Origin: Maritalea sp049801075
GTDB taxonomy: Bacteria; Pseudomonadota; Alphaproteobacteria; Rhizobiales; Devosiaceae
Direction: 5' to 3'
Assembly: GCF_049801075.1 (NCBI RefSeq)
Contig: NZ_JBNAGG010000001.1
Span: forward strand, 434,001 to 498,000
Length of the DNA: 64,000 nt
The notes below the pieces were generated by a model. It searched no databases. It was not told the origin of the DNA and was given only the letters and a program-made list of their open reading frames with translations. Positions 15,748 through 24,055 of this stretch are shown here, piece after piece. Position 1 is the first letter of the stretch; every line of letters starts with the position of its first letter. The translations under genes and the position numbers were made by a program.

Positions 15748-17541
15748 CTAGGATGATTTTGCGGCATCCAATATTCTTAATTGAGGTTCTTCACGTCCTT
15801 GCCAATGGTTAATGTTCAACGCGCCAACTATATGAATTGGATCACCATTTTTTGCATTTAATAGCATTTGCCCCAATGGCGTATCGGCCGCACGGAAGCA
15901 AATGCCGTTCAGCCGTGCGCGGTCTGGCGAGTTTAGCGTAATCCGCACATGCCCGCCAACGCCGACAATATCAGCAAAGGCAACCCGGTGGGCAGGAAAT
16001 GCGAACAATGGGCCGGGATTGCCCGCGCCATAGGGCCCTGCTCGTTCAATTTGATGGATGAAATCTGCTGTAGCGCCTCTGGCGGTCATTGCAGCGTCAA
16101 TTTTGATGGTATTTTGCTTGCGCGCCTCATGCACATTTTCAGCCAGCTTTTCGGCTAAGAAAGCGCGGAAATGGCCAATTTCGCCCGATCCGATTGATAT
16201 GCCGGCTGCCATGGCGTGGCCGCCACCTTTGGTGAGCAAATTCTCATCCACGGCAGCTATCACCGCTTTGCCGAGATCCACGCCGGGAATGGATCGACCA
16301 GATCCTGTGCCAGATCCATCCGCCTTTTGTGCAATGGCAAATGCCGGACGATTAAACCGCTCTTTCAGCCGTGCGGCCACAAGCCCAACGACCCCCTGAT
16401 GCCAATCAGGCGAGGCAACAACTATAACTGGCGGCCCTTCTCCATCGCCGATTTCCGCATCGGCCACAGCGACGGCTTCTTCTACGGCCCGCTTTTCAAT
16501 GGCTTGCCGTTCAGCATTTAGGCCCTCCAATTGCTCGGCAATATGCATTGCCTCATGCTGATCGTCGCACGAAAGTAGGCGCGCTCCCAATGAGGCATCG
16601 CCGATACGTCCGCCCGCATTGATCCGCGGGCCAAGCAGAAAGCCAAGATGATAGGCATTGAGCGGACCGGAAACTCGCGCTGCCAGCGCCAAGGCAGCCA
16701 AGCCCGGATTTTTGCCGGAACGCATAACGTCCAATCCGCGCTGCACAAATGCACGGTTCAACCCTTGCAGCGGCACCACATCACAAATGGTGGCCAAGGC
16801 GACCAGATCGGTGAGCTGCATCAAATTGGGTAATTGTGGGAAATTGCCGCGTTCCTTCAGCACGCGATTGAGCGCGACCAACACCATAAAGGTCACCCCT
16901 GCAGCTGCGAGATGACCTAAGCCGGAAATATCGTCTGGCCGATTGGGGTTTACAACTGCATTGGCGTTCGGCAATTCGTGCGCCACTTGGTGGTGATCGA
17001 TCACCAACACATCTACACCGCGCTCCCGCGCATGGGCGATGGGTTCAAAAGACGTCGCGCCACAATCGAGCGTCACGATTAATTGGGCACCCTCGTCGAT
17101 CAATTGATCCATCGCCGGAATGTTGGGGCCATAGCCCTCAAAAATCCGATCAGGGATATAGGTGGCGGGCGCAAGGCCGACGCCCCGCAAATATCGTGTC
17201 ATCAAAGCGCAGGAAGACGCCCCGTCGACATCGTAATCGCCGAACAAGGCGATGTTTTCACCACGTTCCACAGCCACAACCAGTCGATCCACAAGCTCAT
17301 CCATTTGAGTGATGGTGCTTGGGTCTGGCATCAAGTCACGCAACGTGGGCAGCAAAAATTCTTCTGTCCCCTCCAACGGCACGTCTCGCGCAGCCAAGAT
17401 ACGGGCGAGGATTTCGCTTATGCCATATTGCTGCGCCATTGCCGTTGCCGTGCGCATTTGTGCGGCGCTCAAACGGTCAATCCAAGCGCGGCCATTTACT
17501 GACTTTTCGACATTTAAAAAGAAGTCTTTTTCTTCAAACAT
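15748..17541 (-). CDS. recJ: Single-stranded-DNA-specific exonuclease RecJ
   Basis: This 597-residue member of the DHH phosphoesterase superfamily degrades single-stranded DNA 5'-3' in recombination and mismatch repair. Motifs are in order: FGDYDVDG (residues 100-107), IVTLDCG near 155, the DHH triad at 182-184 in VIDHHQ, GPRINAGGRIGDA near 305, and the DHHA1 region with KGGGHAMAAG near 440. The ATG 17541 start gives the usual length. A terminator separates it from glpX upstream, so it probably has its own promoter between 17542 and 17590. Confidence 0.95.
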   Translation of the reverse strand: MFEEKDFFLNVEKSVNGRAWIDRLSAAQMRTATAMAQQYGISEILARILAARDVPLEGTEEFLLPTLRDLMPDPSTITQMDELVDRLVVAVERGENIALFGDYDVDGASSCALMTRYLRGVGLAPATYIPDRIFEGYGPNIPAMDQLIDEGAQLIVTLDCGATSFEPIAHARERGVDVLVIDHHQVAHELPNANAVVNPNRPDDISGLGHLAAAGVTFMVLVALNRVLKERGNFPQLPNLMQLTDLVALATICDVVPLQGLNRAFVQRGLDVMRSGKNPGLAALALAARVSGPLNAYHLGFLLGPRINAGGRIGDASLGARLLSCDDQHEAMHIAEQLEGLNAERQAIEKRAVEEAVAVADAEIGDGEGPPVIVVASPDWHQGVVGLVAARLKERFNRPAFAIAQKADGSGTGSGRSIPGVDLGKAVIAAVDENLLTKGGGHAMAAGISIGSGEIGHFRAFLAEKLAENVHEARKQNTIKIDAAMTARGATADFIHQIERAGPYGAGNPGPLFAFPAHRVAFADIVGVGGHVRITLNSPDRARLNGICFRAADTPLGQMLLNAKNGDPIHIVGALNINHWQGREEPQLRILDAAKSS

Positions 17542-17590
17542 AACGCGAACTTACCTGTTGTCGCCCTGCGATTGAAGCAAATAATGGCAC

Positions 17591-17621
17591 AAAAAAAGGC
17601 GCGCAGAGAATTGCGCGCCTT
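17591..17621 (-). terminator. Terminator after glpX
   Basis: Read on the minus strand, AAGGCGCGC pairs with GCGCGCCTT around an 8-nt loop, followed by seven T. It lies 19 bp beyond the glpX stop. Confidence 0.88.
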
Positions 17622-17639
17622 GAAACTGAATTTGGACGA

Positions 17640-18629
17640 TTAAATATCGCGCAAATGCCGTGCATTGATTTGGCGTACAGTCTTCGACCATGAACGCATG
17701 ACAATGGTGGATGTTTCCACATGTTTTGGGCGGATTTTCACGCCGTCCAACATGGAACCATCTGTCACGCCTGTGGCGGCGAACAACACATCGCCAGACG
17801 CTAGTTCATCAACCGCATATTTGCGCTTGTGATCAGTGATGCCCAAACGGGTCGCGCGGGCGCGCTTTTCGTCGCTATCCAGCACCAAACGCCCCTGCAT
17901 CTGACCACCAACGCAACGCAATGCCGCAGCCGCTAGCACACCCTCGGGTGCACCGCCTGTGCCCATATAAAGGTCGATGCCGGTCTCATCACGATCCGTG
18001 GTGTGAATAACGCCAGCGATATCACCATCATTGATCAATTTGATCGACGCGCCAATCTCGCGCAACTCATCGATAATGTGTGCGTGACGCGGGCGATCAA
18101 GAACACACACAGTCACGTCAGCAACGGAAACACTACGCGCTTTTGCAATGGCTTCAACATTTTCAGTTGGGGTGCGGTCCAAATCGATAATGCCTGGTTC
18201 GTAACCCGGGCCAACAGCGATTTTTTCCATGTAAACGTCAGGTGCGTGCAACAGGCCACCGCGTTCAGCCATGGCCAAAACGGCCAATGAATCATGCTGG
18301 TTTTTGGCGCACAAAGTTGTGCCCTCAAGCGGATCAACAGCAATGTCTACTTTCGCACCTTTGCCGATGCCGACTTCCTCGCCGATGAACAACATAGGCG
18401 CTTCGTCACGCTCGCCCTCACCGATCACCACACGGCCATCAACTGAGATTTTGCCCAGCTCTTCGCGCATGGCTTCCACGGCCGCGCGGTCTGCTGATTT
18501 TTCGTCACCCTTGCCGCGCCAATGAGCCGCTGCAATAGCCGCATTTTCGGTCACGCGCACAATTTCAAGGGTCAAATTACGATCAACAATCGCCTCAGCG
18601 GTGATTGTGGATTTAGCTGTCATTGCCAT
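17640..18629 (-). CDS. glpX: Class II fructose-1,6-bisphosphatase
   Basis: A 329-residue GlpX-type enzyme that hydrolyses fructose 1,6-bisphosphate in gluconeogenesis. Family motifs visible are GKGDEKSADRAAVEAMR near residues 39-55, the metal-binding VVIGEGERDEAPMLFIGE near 70, VDPLEGTTLCAK near 97, and GTGGAPEGVLAAAALRC near 190-206. It follows hom by 30 bp in the same orientation, an association I recall from other alphaproteobacteria, and is probably co-transcribed with it. A strong terminator follows. Confidence 0.95.
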   Translation of the reverse strand: MAMTAKSTITAEAIVDRNLTLEIVRVTENAAIAAAHWRGKGDEKSADRAAVEAMREELGKISVDGRVVIGEGERDEAPMLFIGEEVGIGKGAKVDIAVDPLEGTTLCAKNQHDSLAVLAMAERGGLLHAPDVYMEKIAVGPGYEPGIIDLDRTPTENVEAIAKARSVSVADVTVCVLDRPRHAHIIDELREIGASIKLINDGDIAGVIHTTDRDETGIDLYMGTGGAPEGVLAAAALRCVGGQMQGRLVLDSDEKRARATRLGITDHKRKYAVDELASGDVLFAATGVTDGSMLDGVKIRPKHVETSTIVMRSWSKTVRQINARHLRDI

Positions 18630-18659
18630 TTTGATGCCTCTGCCTTTTCAACTTTGGCG

Positions 18660-20174
18660 TTAAAACCGCTCGATTCTAATCACCTGCGGTTTTCCAACAA
18701 TAAAGCCATCTGCTGCAATCCGATCAATGGTTTGCCGCACTGACTGCTCAAGGGTCTTTTGCGTGATCAACACCACGGTGCGTGTTGCTTCGCTTTTGGT
18801 CTCTGGATCATTAACGACCAAGTCTGGACGTTGAATGACACTTTCAAGCGAAATATCACTTTCCCCCATGCGAGACGCTATAGCAGCAAGTGCGCCAGGA
18901 ATGTCCCTAGCATTTAGTCGAATAAAGTAGCCGCCCTCATGCTCACGCATCCGCGCCTTATCATAAGGCACCAATTCATCCACCGGCAAACCAAGCGGCG
19001 GCACATGAGTGCCACGTGCACAGTCGAAAATATCTGAGATCACAGAGGCCGCAGTTGCATCACCGCCTGCGCCAGGGCCAGCCAGCAGCAGCTCTTCTAC
19101 ATGGTCCGTTTCCAGCGACACCGCATTCAAAACACCATCAATGCCAGCAATAGTGCTGCTTTTCGGCACCAATGTCGGGTGCACGCGCTGCTCAATGCCG
19201 TCTGGCGTGCGCTGGGCAACGCCAAGCAGTTTGATGTCAAAGCCCAAATCGCTGGCCACTTTAATGTCGGCCTGATCAATGCGGGTGATACCTTCAACAT
19301 ACATTTGATCCGCAGCGATTTTGCAGCCAAAGCAGAGGCTGGTGAGAATGGCCAGCTTGTGTGCAGTATCGAACCCCTCAATGTCGAATGTCGGGTCTGC
19401 CTCGGCATAGCCAAGTTCCTGCGCATCTTTCAGGCAATCTTGAAAATTGATCCCCTCATTTGTCATACGTGTCAGGATATAGTTGCAAGTGCCGTTCATG
19501 ATGCCATAAACGCGCTGCACCTGAGCAAGCCCCAAACCTTCGCGCAAAGTTTTAATGATCGGGATGCCACCAGCTACCGCTGCTTCAAAGCCAAACTGAG
19601 TGTTTGTTTGTTCGGCCAAACGGGCGATATCTACACCATGCTTGGCAATCAGCGCCTTGTTGGCGGTGACAACGGGCTTGCCCAATTCAAGCGCAGCACG
19701 GATAGACGCGAGGGCCGGCCCATCTTCGCCACCCATCAGCTCCACAAATAGGTCAATATCATCAGATTTGGCCAGAGCGACCGGATCATCGAACCAAGAC
19801 ATTTCCGATAGATCGACACCACGGTCTTTAGAACGGGAACGTGCTGCAACACCCGTCACTACGATTTGACGCCCAAAACGCTGGGTCATGCGCTCTTGCT
19901 CATTCACAAGCATTGAAATGAGTGAAGCGCCAACTGTACCTACGCCTGCAATACCTACACGGAGGGGAGCGTCGTCGTTCATATCTTGCCTTTCCGATTC
20001 ACGCATCTGCGCCAGAATCCTATTTCGAGTGTCTGAACGCGGCTCGCGGCCCTTGCGCAAATTGAATACAAACAAGGGGTCGGCCGCAAATTCACGGCCA
20101 AAACGGCTTGGCGAACACCCTGTTTCCGTTAGAAAACGTTCTACCTGCGCCAAAAACTCAGCCTGCTCAGACAT
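18660..20174 (-). CDS. hom: Homoserine dehydrogenase with N-terminal HTH-like extension
   Basis: The frame is open for 504 codons. From about residue 65 (MNDDAPLRVGIAGVGTVGAS) it is a complete homoserine dehydrogenase: nucleotide-binding GxGTVG, GGIPIIKTLREGL and NGTCNYILTRM in the catalytic domain, and a C-terminal ACT domain (near residues 410-490). It reduces aspartate semialdehyde to homoserine for threonine and methionine. The first 64 residues (FLTETGCSPSRFGREF, FVFNLRKGREPRSDT) resemble small alphaproteobacterial HTH-like proteins of about 65 residues. Translation could instead begin at ATG 19982, which has AAGG 6 nt upstream; the two possibilities cannot be separated here. alaC lies two genes upstream, glpX directly downstream. 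Confidence 0.9.
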   Translation of the reverse strand: MSEQAEFLAQVERFLTETGCSPSRFGREFAADPLFVFNLRKGREPRSDTRNRILAQMRESERQDMNDDAPLRVGIAGVGTVGASLISMLVNEQERMTQRFGRQIVVTGVAARSRSKDRGVDLSEMSWFDDPVALAKSDDIDLFVELMGGEDGPALASIRAALELGKPVVTANKALIAKHGVDIARLAEQTNTQFGFEAAVAGGIPIIKTLREGLGLAQVQRVYGIMNGTCNYILTRMTNEGINFQDCLKDAQELGYAEADPTFDIEGFDTAHKLAILTSLCFGCKIAADQMYVEGITRIDQADIKVASDLGFDIKLLGVAQRTPDGIEQRVHPTLVPKSSTIAGIDGVLNAVSLETDHVEELLLAGPGAGGDATAASVISDIFDCARGTHVPPLGLPVDELVPYDKARMREHEGGYFIRLNARDIPGALAAIASRMGESDISLESVIQRPDLVVNDPETKSEATRTVVLITQKTLEQSVRQTIDRIAADGFIVGKPQVIRIERF

Positions 20175-20184
20175 ATCCTACAAA

Positions 20185-20253
20185 TCCTACAATACTCTAT
20201 GCACGCAGCTATAAATAGGAAAAGTCCTACAGGTCAAGAATTGATTGTAGGAA
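20185..20253 (-). promoter_or_regulatory. Promoter of hom with repeated GTAGGA motifs
   Basis: On the minus strand a -35 TTGACC (20233-20238) is followed 17 bp later by TTTATA (20210-20215). The hexamer GTAGGA occurs on the minus strand at 20185-20190 and 20226-20231 and again at 20176-20181, just before ATG 20174. TCCTACAAT at 20185-20193 and ATTGTAGGA at 20245-20253 form a perfect 9-bp inverted repeat flanking the promoter, so repressor looping or a multi-site operator is possible. Confidence 0.5.
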
Positions 20254-20267
20254 AAGTGAATCGAACA

Positions 20268-20296
20268 CAAAAAAGCCGCGCATAAAGCGCGGCCTT
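20268..20296 (-). terminator. Terminator after the acidic lipoprotein gene
   Basis: On the minus strand GCCGCGC and GCGCGGC pair around a 5-nt loop, followed by six T. It separates the lipoprotein gene from hom. Confidence 0.85.
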
Positions 20297-20320
20297 AAAT
20301 CAAATCAGCTAACTGAAGAA

Positions 20321-20872
20321 TTATTGGCTTTCGCCCTCTTCGTTCTGCGCTGCAGCGAACAAGGCCTCACAGGCTTCAACTTTCGCACGTGTTTTCGCAT
20401 CCATATTTTCTGGATCGTAAGTGAAGGCGGCACATGATTCCAAGGTCAGCACTTCGCCATCTGGACCGATCACTTGCTGCGAATCTTCAGTGTTGCCATC
20501 TGTCAGCGCATCCAAAGCCTTTTCAGCTTCTTTCGCCAAATCTTGTGCGCTGGTTTGGGTTTGCTCAAGCGCGTCTTGTGCATCGCGGCCCAACTGCTCC
20601 ACGGCTTCCTGGCCCTGCTCAGTCAGCGTGTTGACATTATTTTCAATGTCTTTGCTCACCTGATCAGCTTGATCTTGCAAATCCTGGATAAGATCACCAG
20701 TTTGCTCAGTTTCAGATTCTGGTTGCTCGGTCGTCGCATCATTTTGCTGTTCAGTTTCAACCTGAACTTCAACTTCTGTTTGCGGCGCTTCGTTGACTTC
20801 TGGCGTTTCTTGCGGGTTATCGCAGGCCGCAAGCAGCCCAACCGCCAAAATTGCAAGGAATATCTTTTTCAT
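20321..20872 (-). CDS. Acidic Gln/Glu-rich lipoprotein of unknown function
   Basis: A 183-residue protein with a lipoprotein signal (MKKIFLAILAVGLLAAC, Cys 17). Residues 18-60 are very rich in Glu, Gln and Thr and probably disordered. Residues 60-125 have heptad-like hydrophobic spacing (LIQDLQDQADQV, ALEQTQTSAQDLAKEAEKAL) and suggest a coiled coil. The C-terminus has a short ordered part with two cysteines (SCAAFTYDPENM, KVEACEALF). AGAGG before the ATG is a good ribosome-binding site. It is flanked by terminators on both sides, so it is a single-gene unit. I do not recognise a family. Confidence 0.8.
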   Translation of the reverse strand: MKKIFLAILAVGLLAACDNPQETPEVNEAPQTEVEVQVETEQQNDATTEQPESETEQTGDLIQDLQDQADQVSKDIENNVNTLTEQGQEAVEQLGRDAQDALEQTQTSAQDLAKEAEKALDALTDGNTEDSQQVIGPDGEVLTLESCAAFTYDPENMDAKTRAKVEACEALFAAAQNEEGESQ

Positions 20873-20965
20873 TAGAAACCTCTTTAATAACGCACATCTA
20901 CGCGGCGCGTGTTCGCGTTCCCCTTATGCGAAGACATAAGAATTAGATTCGGACCAATTTGCGGC

Positions 20966-20997
20966 AAAAAAAGACGCCACACATAAAATGTGCGGCG
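20966..20997 (-). terminator. Terminator after alaC
   Basis: On the minus strand CGCCGCACA pairs with TGTGTGGCG (one G-T), 5-nt loop, followed by a T-rich tract. It lies 33 bp beyond the alaC stop. Confidence 0.82.
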
Positions 20998-21030
20998 CCG
21001 TTACAATTTTAGAACAGAAGACTGGCTTTT

Positions 21031-22245
21031 TTAGCTCTGAAGCTTCACGATATTGTCGCCCATACCACCATGCTTTTGCATGAAACGCTTCACATTTCGG
21101 GCCGCTTGGCGAATGCGCTGCTCGTTCTCCACAAGTGCAATACGCACATAATTGTCGCCATATTCGCCAAAACCCAACCCAGGCGCCACAGCTACATCTG
21201 CCTCTTTGATCAGCAATTTGGCAAATTCGAGTGAGCCCAAATGTGCAAATTGGTCCGGAATCGGCGTCCACGCAAACATGGTTGCAGGCGGCGAATTCAC
21301 CTCCCACCCTGCACGGCTGAAGCTTTCCACCAACACATCGCGGCGGTGCTGATAGATATCGCGCACTTCAGAAACGCAATCGTCAGGTCCATTGAGTGCA
21401 GCGGCTGCTGCAACCTGAATCGGCGTAAATGCGCCATAATCAAGATATGACTTCACGCGCTTCAACGCTTTGATCAAGCGCTCATTGCCGACAGCAAAGC
21501 CCATGCGCCAACCGGGCATGGAGAAAGTTTTCGACATTGAGGTGAATTCAACCGCAATATCCATCGCCCCTTCAATTTCCAAAATAGAAGGTGGTGGTGT
21601 GCCGTCGAAATAAATCTCGGAATAAGCCAAATCGGACAGGATAAAGATTTCGTGCTCGCGACAATAATCCACGACTTCTTTGTAGAAATCCAAATCAGCT
21701 GTGTAAGCCGTTGGGTTGGCCGGATAGTTCAATATCAAAGCGATTGGCTTTGGAATTGAATGGCGCACGGAACGATCAAGCGCGCGCATAAATTCTTCAT
21801 TTGGCTCAGCAGGCATAGAGCGCACAACGCCACCAGACATGATAAAGCCGAATGAATGGATCGGATATGTCGGATTTGGCACCAGCACCACATCGCCCGG
21901 CGCGGTGATGGCAGACGCCATGTTGGCAAAGCCTTCTTTGGAGCCAAGTGTGGCCACCACTTGCGTATCTGGATCAAGCTTGACGCCAAAGCGACGGCCA
22001 TAATAGCTCGCCTGTGCCTTACGCAGCCCGGGAATACCTTGCGATGAGGAATAACGGTGCGCCCGTGGGTCTTTTACCGTTTCCTGTAGCTTTTCAACGA
22101 TGTGCTTAGGTGTTGGCAGATCCGGATTTCCCATGCCGAGGTCGATAATATCCACGCCCGCCGCTCGCGCCGCCGCCTTGATCGGATTGATATGCTCAAA
22201 CACGTAAGGGGGTAGTCTGCGAATACGGTGAAATTCTTCGGTCAT
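21031..22245 (-). CDS. alaC: AlaC-type aminotransferase
   Basis: This 404-residue fold-type I PLP aminotransferase begins FHRIRRLPPYVFEHINPIK, a distinctive start of the AlaC / LL-diaminopimelate aminotransferase-like group. PLP contacts are visible: GMGNPDLPTP near 37, NYPANPTA at 173-180, SDLAYSEIYFDG near 204, and the Schiff-base lysine K239 in SMSKTFSMPGWRMG. The likely reaction is glutamate-pyruvate transamination to alanine; related enzymes are often annotated as LL-DAP aminotransferase, and sequence alone does not decide. An aminotransferase of this kind beside hom is common in alphaproteobacteria. Confidence 0.87.
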   Translation of the reverse strand: MTEEFHRIRRLPPYVFEHINPIKAAARAAGVDIIDLGMGNPDLPTPKHIVEKLQETVKDPRAHRYSSSQGIPGLRKAQASYYGRRFGVKLDPDTQVVATLGSKEGFANMASAITAPGDVVLVPNPTYPIHSFGFIMSGGVVRSMPAEPNEEFMRALDRSVRHSIPKPIALILNYPANPTAYTADLDFYKEVVDYCREHEIFILSDLAYSEIYFDGTPPPSILEIEGAMDIAVEFTSMSKTFSMPGWRMGFAVGNERLIKALKRVKSYLDYGAFTPIQVAAAAALNGPDDCVSEVRDIYQHRRDVLVESFSRAGWEVNSPPATMFAWTPIPDQFAHLGSLEFAKLLIKEADVAVAPGLGFGEYGDNYVRIALVENEQRIRQAARNVKRFMQKHGGMGDNIVKLQS

Positions 22246-22467
22246 GGTTCCTCTTTCGACCTCTCGGGAATGCGCGAAGCACCTCGCAACGCGCTCATCT
22301 TAGAATTGTAACAAATTGTGGTTTTTAAATGGATAAGAAAAATTGCAAAGCCAATTTCTATCAAATTTGACTTGAGAAACCCAATATTTTCACCAGACAG
22401 CGAATTTTCGAGCTAGTATATTTGTCAACAATATTGATCTCGGTCATTTGCCGACGGGGTGTTTTAG

Positions 22468-22713
22468 ATGCGTATTTTTATTCTGTTTGTTGCTGCACTC
22501 TTGGTTTCTGGCGCCACGGCCCTTCCCGCATCGGCCATCACCTGCAAAAGCTATAGCGCCTGCCAACAAGCTGTCGTCAATTGGTGTGAGGGCCGACATC
22601 CGCGGGCGGATGGCGATGGGGATGGCATCCCCTGTGAGAATGTTTGCAGTTCCGTTCGGCAGGTGAATGCAATTCGCGAGAGCCTTGGCCTAAACTGTCC
22701 ACCCGCTCGATAG
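22468..22713 (+). CDS. Small secreted excalibur-domain protein
   Basis: The 81 residues comprise a signal peptide (ending near LPASA, residue 23) and a mature part of about 58 residues with the excalibur signature: ITCKSYSACQQAVVNWC, then DGDGDGIPCENVC. The aspartate-rich loop is calcium-binding-like, and the cysteines probably form disulphides in the periplasm. The usual family ending is DGDGIPCE. Function is unknown; elsewhere the domain occurs in secreted nucleases and surface proteins. The 222-bp divergent gap to alaC shows AT-rich promoter-like sequence but no clear boxes. Confidence 0.82.
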   Translation: MRIFILFVAALLVSGATALPASAITCKSYSACQQAVVNWCEGRHPRADGDGDGIPCENVCSSVRQVNAIRESLGLNCPPAR

Positions 22714-22839
22714 TTAGCCCACAAGATACGATTTTCCGTTGAAAACTGAAAAATTGTCGCAAAATATTTAAAATTCAAATTGATTTCTCGGCGCCGCCTG
22801 CAATTAGTACGGAAAGCGTACAAAGATGATGAGTTGATT

Positions 22840-23376
22840 ATGCGTGCCGAACATTTGGAATTGCTCCACCGCCTTGCCCACCGCTATTGGATGAAACACA
22901 CATCCGAATTGGGCATGAGCCACAGCGAGTTCGAATATTTGAGTGCTATTTTTGAGCAAGCGGAACTTGCCAAAGACAAAGAATTTCACGGCCAGCATTT
23001 GCACGATATCGTGCGTTCCATGGGCGTGAACAAAGCCTCTGCCAGCGCCATGATGGACAAGCTGGAAAAGCGAAAGCTGGTAAAACGCAAGCCATGCAAG
23101 AAAGATGCGCGTGCACAGCATATTGTTTTGACTGCAAAGGGCGAAGAGCTTCGGGTTGCTGGCAAAGCTGCCTATGCAGCGCTAGAGGCCACTGTTGCTG
23201 ATTTAGATCTAGGTACCATTGCGGCAGTCGACGCACCAGCTCCAGAAGCATCGCCAAAAGCAAAAGAGCAAACGGAAAAAACCAAGAAGAAAACAGACGC
23301 CAAAAAGGAAAAAGAGGCAGCGGAAGCGGCAAAACAAGCCGAATTCGATGCCTCTCAACTCACATTGTTTGGCTAG
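22840..23376 (+). CDS. MarR-like winged-helix protein with charged tail and C-terminal QLTLF motif
   Basis: From ATG 22840 the protein has 178 residues. Residues 1-110 look like a MarR-type winged helix: HLHDIVRSMGVNKASASAMMDKLEKRKLVKRKP is the helix-turn-helix and start of the wing, DARAQHIVLTAKGEEL the second wing strand. Residues 130-172 are a Lys/Glu/Ala tail, probably disordered, and the protein ends SQLTLFG. QLTLF closely matches the pentapeptide by which many proteins bind the DNA polymerase sliding clamp (QL[S/D]LF). A TTG at 22780 would add 20 residues but has no ribosome-binding site. MarR family is likely; clamp binding is inference. Confidence 0.78.
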   Translation: MRAEHLELLHRLAHRYWMKHTSELGMSHSEFEYLSAIFEQAELAKDKEFHGQHLHDIVRSMGVNKASASAMMDKLEKRKLVKRKPCKKDARAQHIVLTAKGEELRVAGKAAYAALEATVADLDLGTIAAVDAPAPEASPKAKEQTEKTKKKTDAKKEKEAAEAAKQAEFDASQLTLFG

Positions 23377-24044
23377 CGAACATTCCTAGATTTACTGGAT
23401 AGAGCATTTCCACTTCATCATAATTTAAGGGCAAAGCCTCGCCATTTTTCGCAACCATTTGAAGATTGCGGAAGCTGGCTTTGCCTTTGCCTGATAACAA
23501 TACGCCGAAATAAATCTTCTTCGTTTCTTTTGGGATAGGCACCGCGATAGCCACATCCTTCCAATCAGCGGTTCCCTTTATCGATCGGTCGGTTCAGGTG
23601 TTTGCATGTTGTCGAATGCTAGTCGCTTGCGTTCCGCATCATCAGCGCGCATCCAAAGGCACGCGCTATCGGCGTCTTTGGTCTTGATTTGCCCAGAAAA
23701 CTTCAAAATTGAACTCCTAAACAGATCCGCGGAGAAAAACTGCATTAGTGTTGCATATGTTCGGGGACGCTGTTGTTCGCATTCGAGCGAGACAGTTTGA
23801 GATTCTTTTTCAAACGCCAGCCGATAGCACGAGCTGAAATGTTCTCCGTGGGCAAACCAGCCATAAGGCAACCTGTCTCGATCTTGATTGGTGTTCAGCT
23901 TTGCGTTCAAATGTTCCAACTGATTTCGCCGATCAATTCGGAGAATATCTCAAGACATTGGCTGTGAGACAGGTCAATATCGCGCTGTTTTAGGGACTTG
24001 CGCAGCCTTTTGGCCAGCGCTTTTGCGTGGTCAGCATAAGTCAT
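23360..24044 (-). pseudogene. Frameshifted glyoxalase-superfamily-like gene
   Basis: Three successive minus-strand frames join into one protein. The first starts at ATG 24044 (ALAKRLRKSLKQRDIDLSHS...CLEIF...SWN), matching the N-terminal region of rhizobial glyoxalase-superfamily proteins, and stops after SWNI. Losing one T near 23934 explains the shift, since the next frame continues LNAKL, then YGWFAHGEHFSSCYRL and LMQFFSADLFRSSILKFSG, and stops at 23578. The third supplies SIKGTADWKDVAIAVPIP and IYFGVLLSGKG down to 23360. All three read as one conserved C-terminal domain, so the decay is recent, or the shifts are sequencing errors. The 3' end overlaps the MarR-like gene by 17 bp. Confidence 0.7.
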
Positions 24045-24055
24045 AGTCGCCTCAT

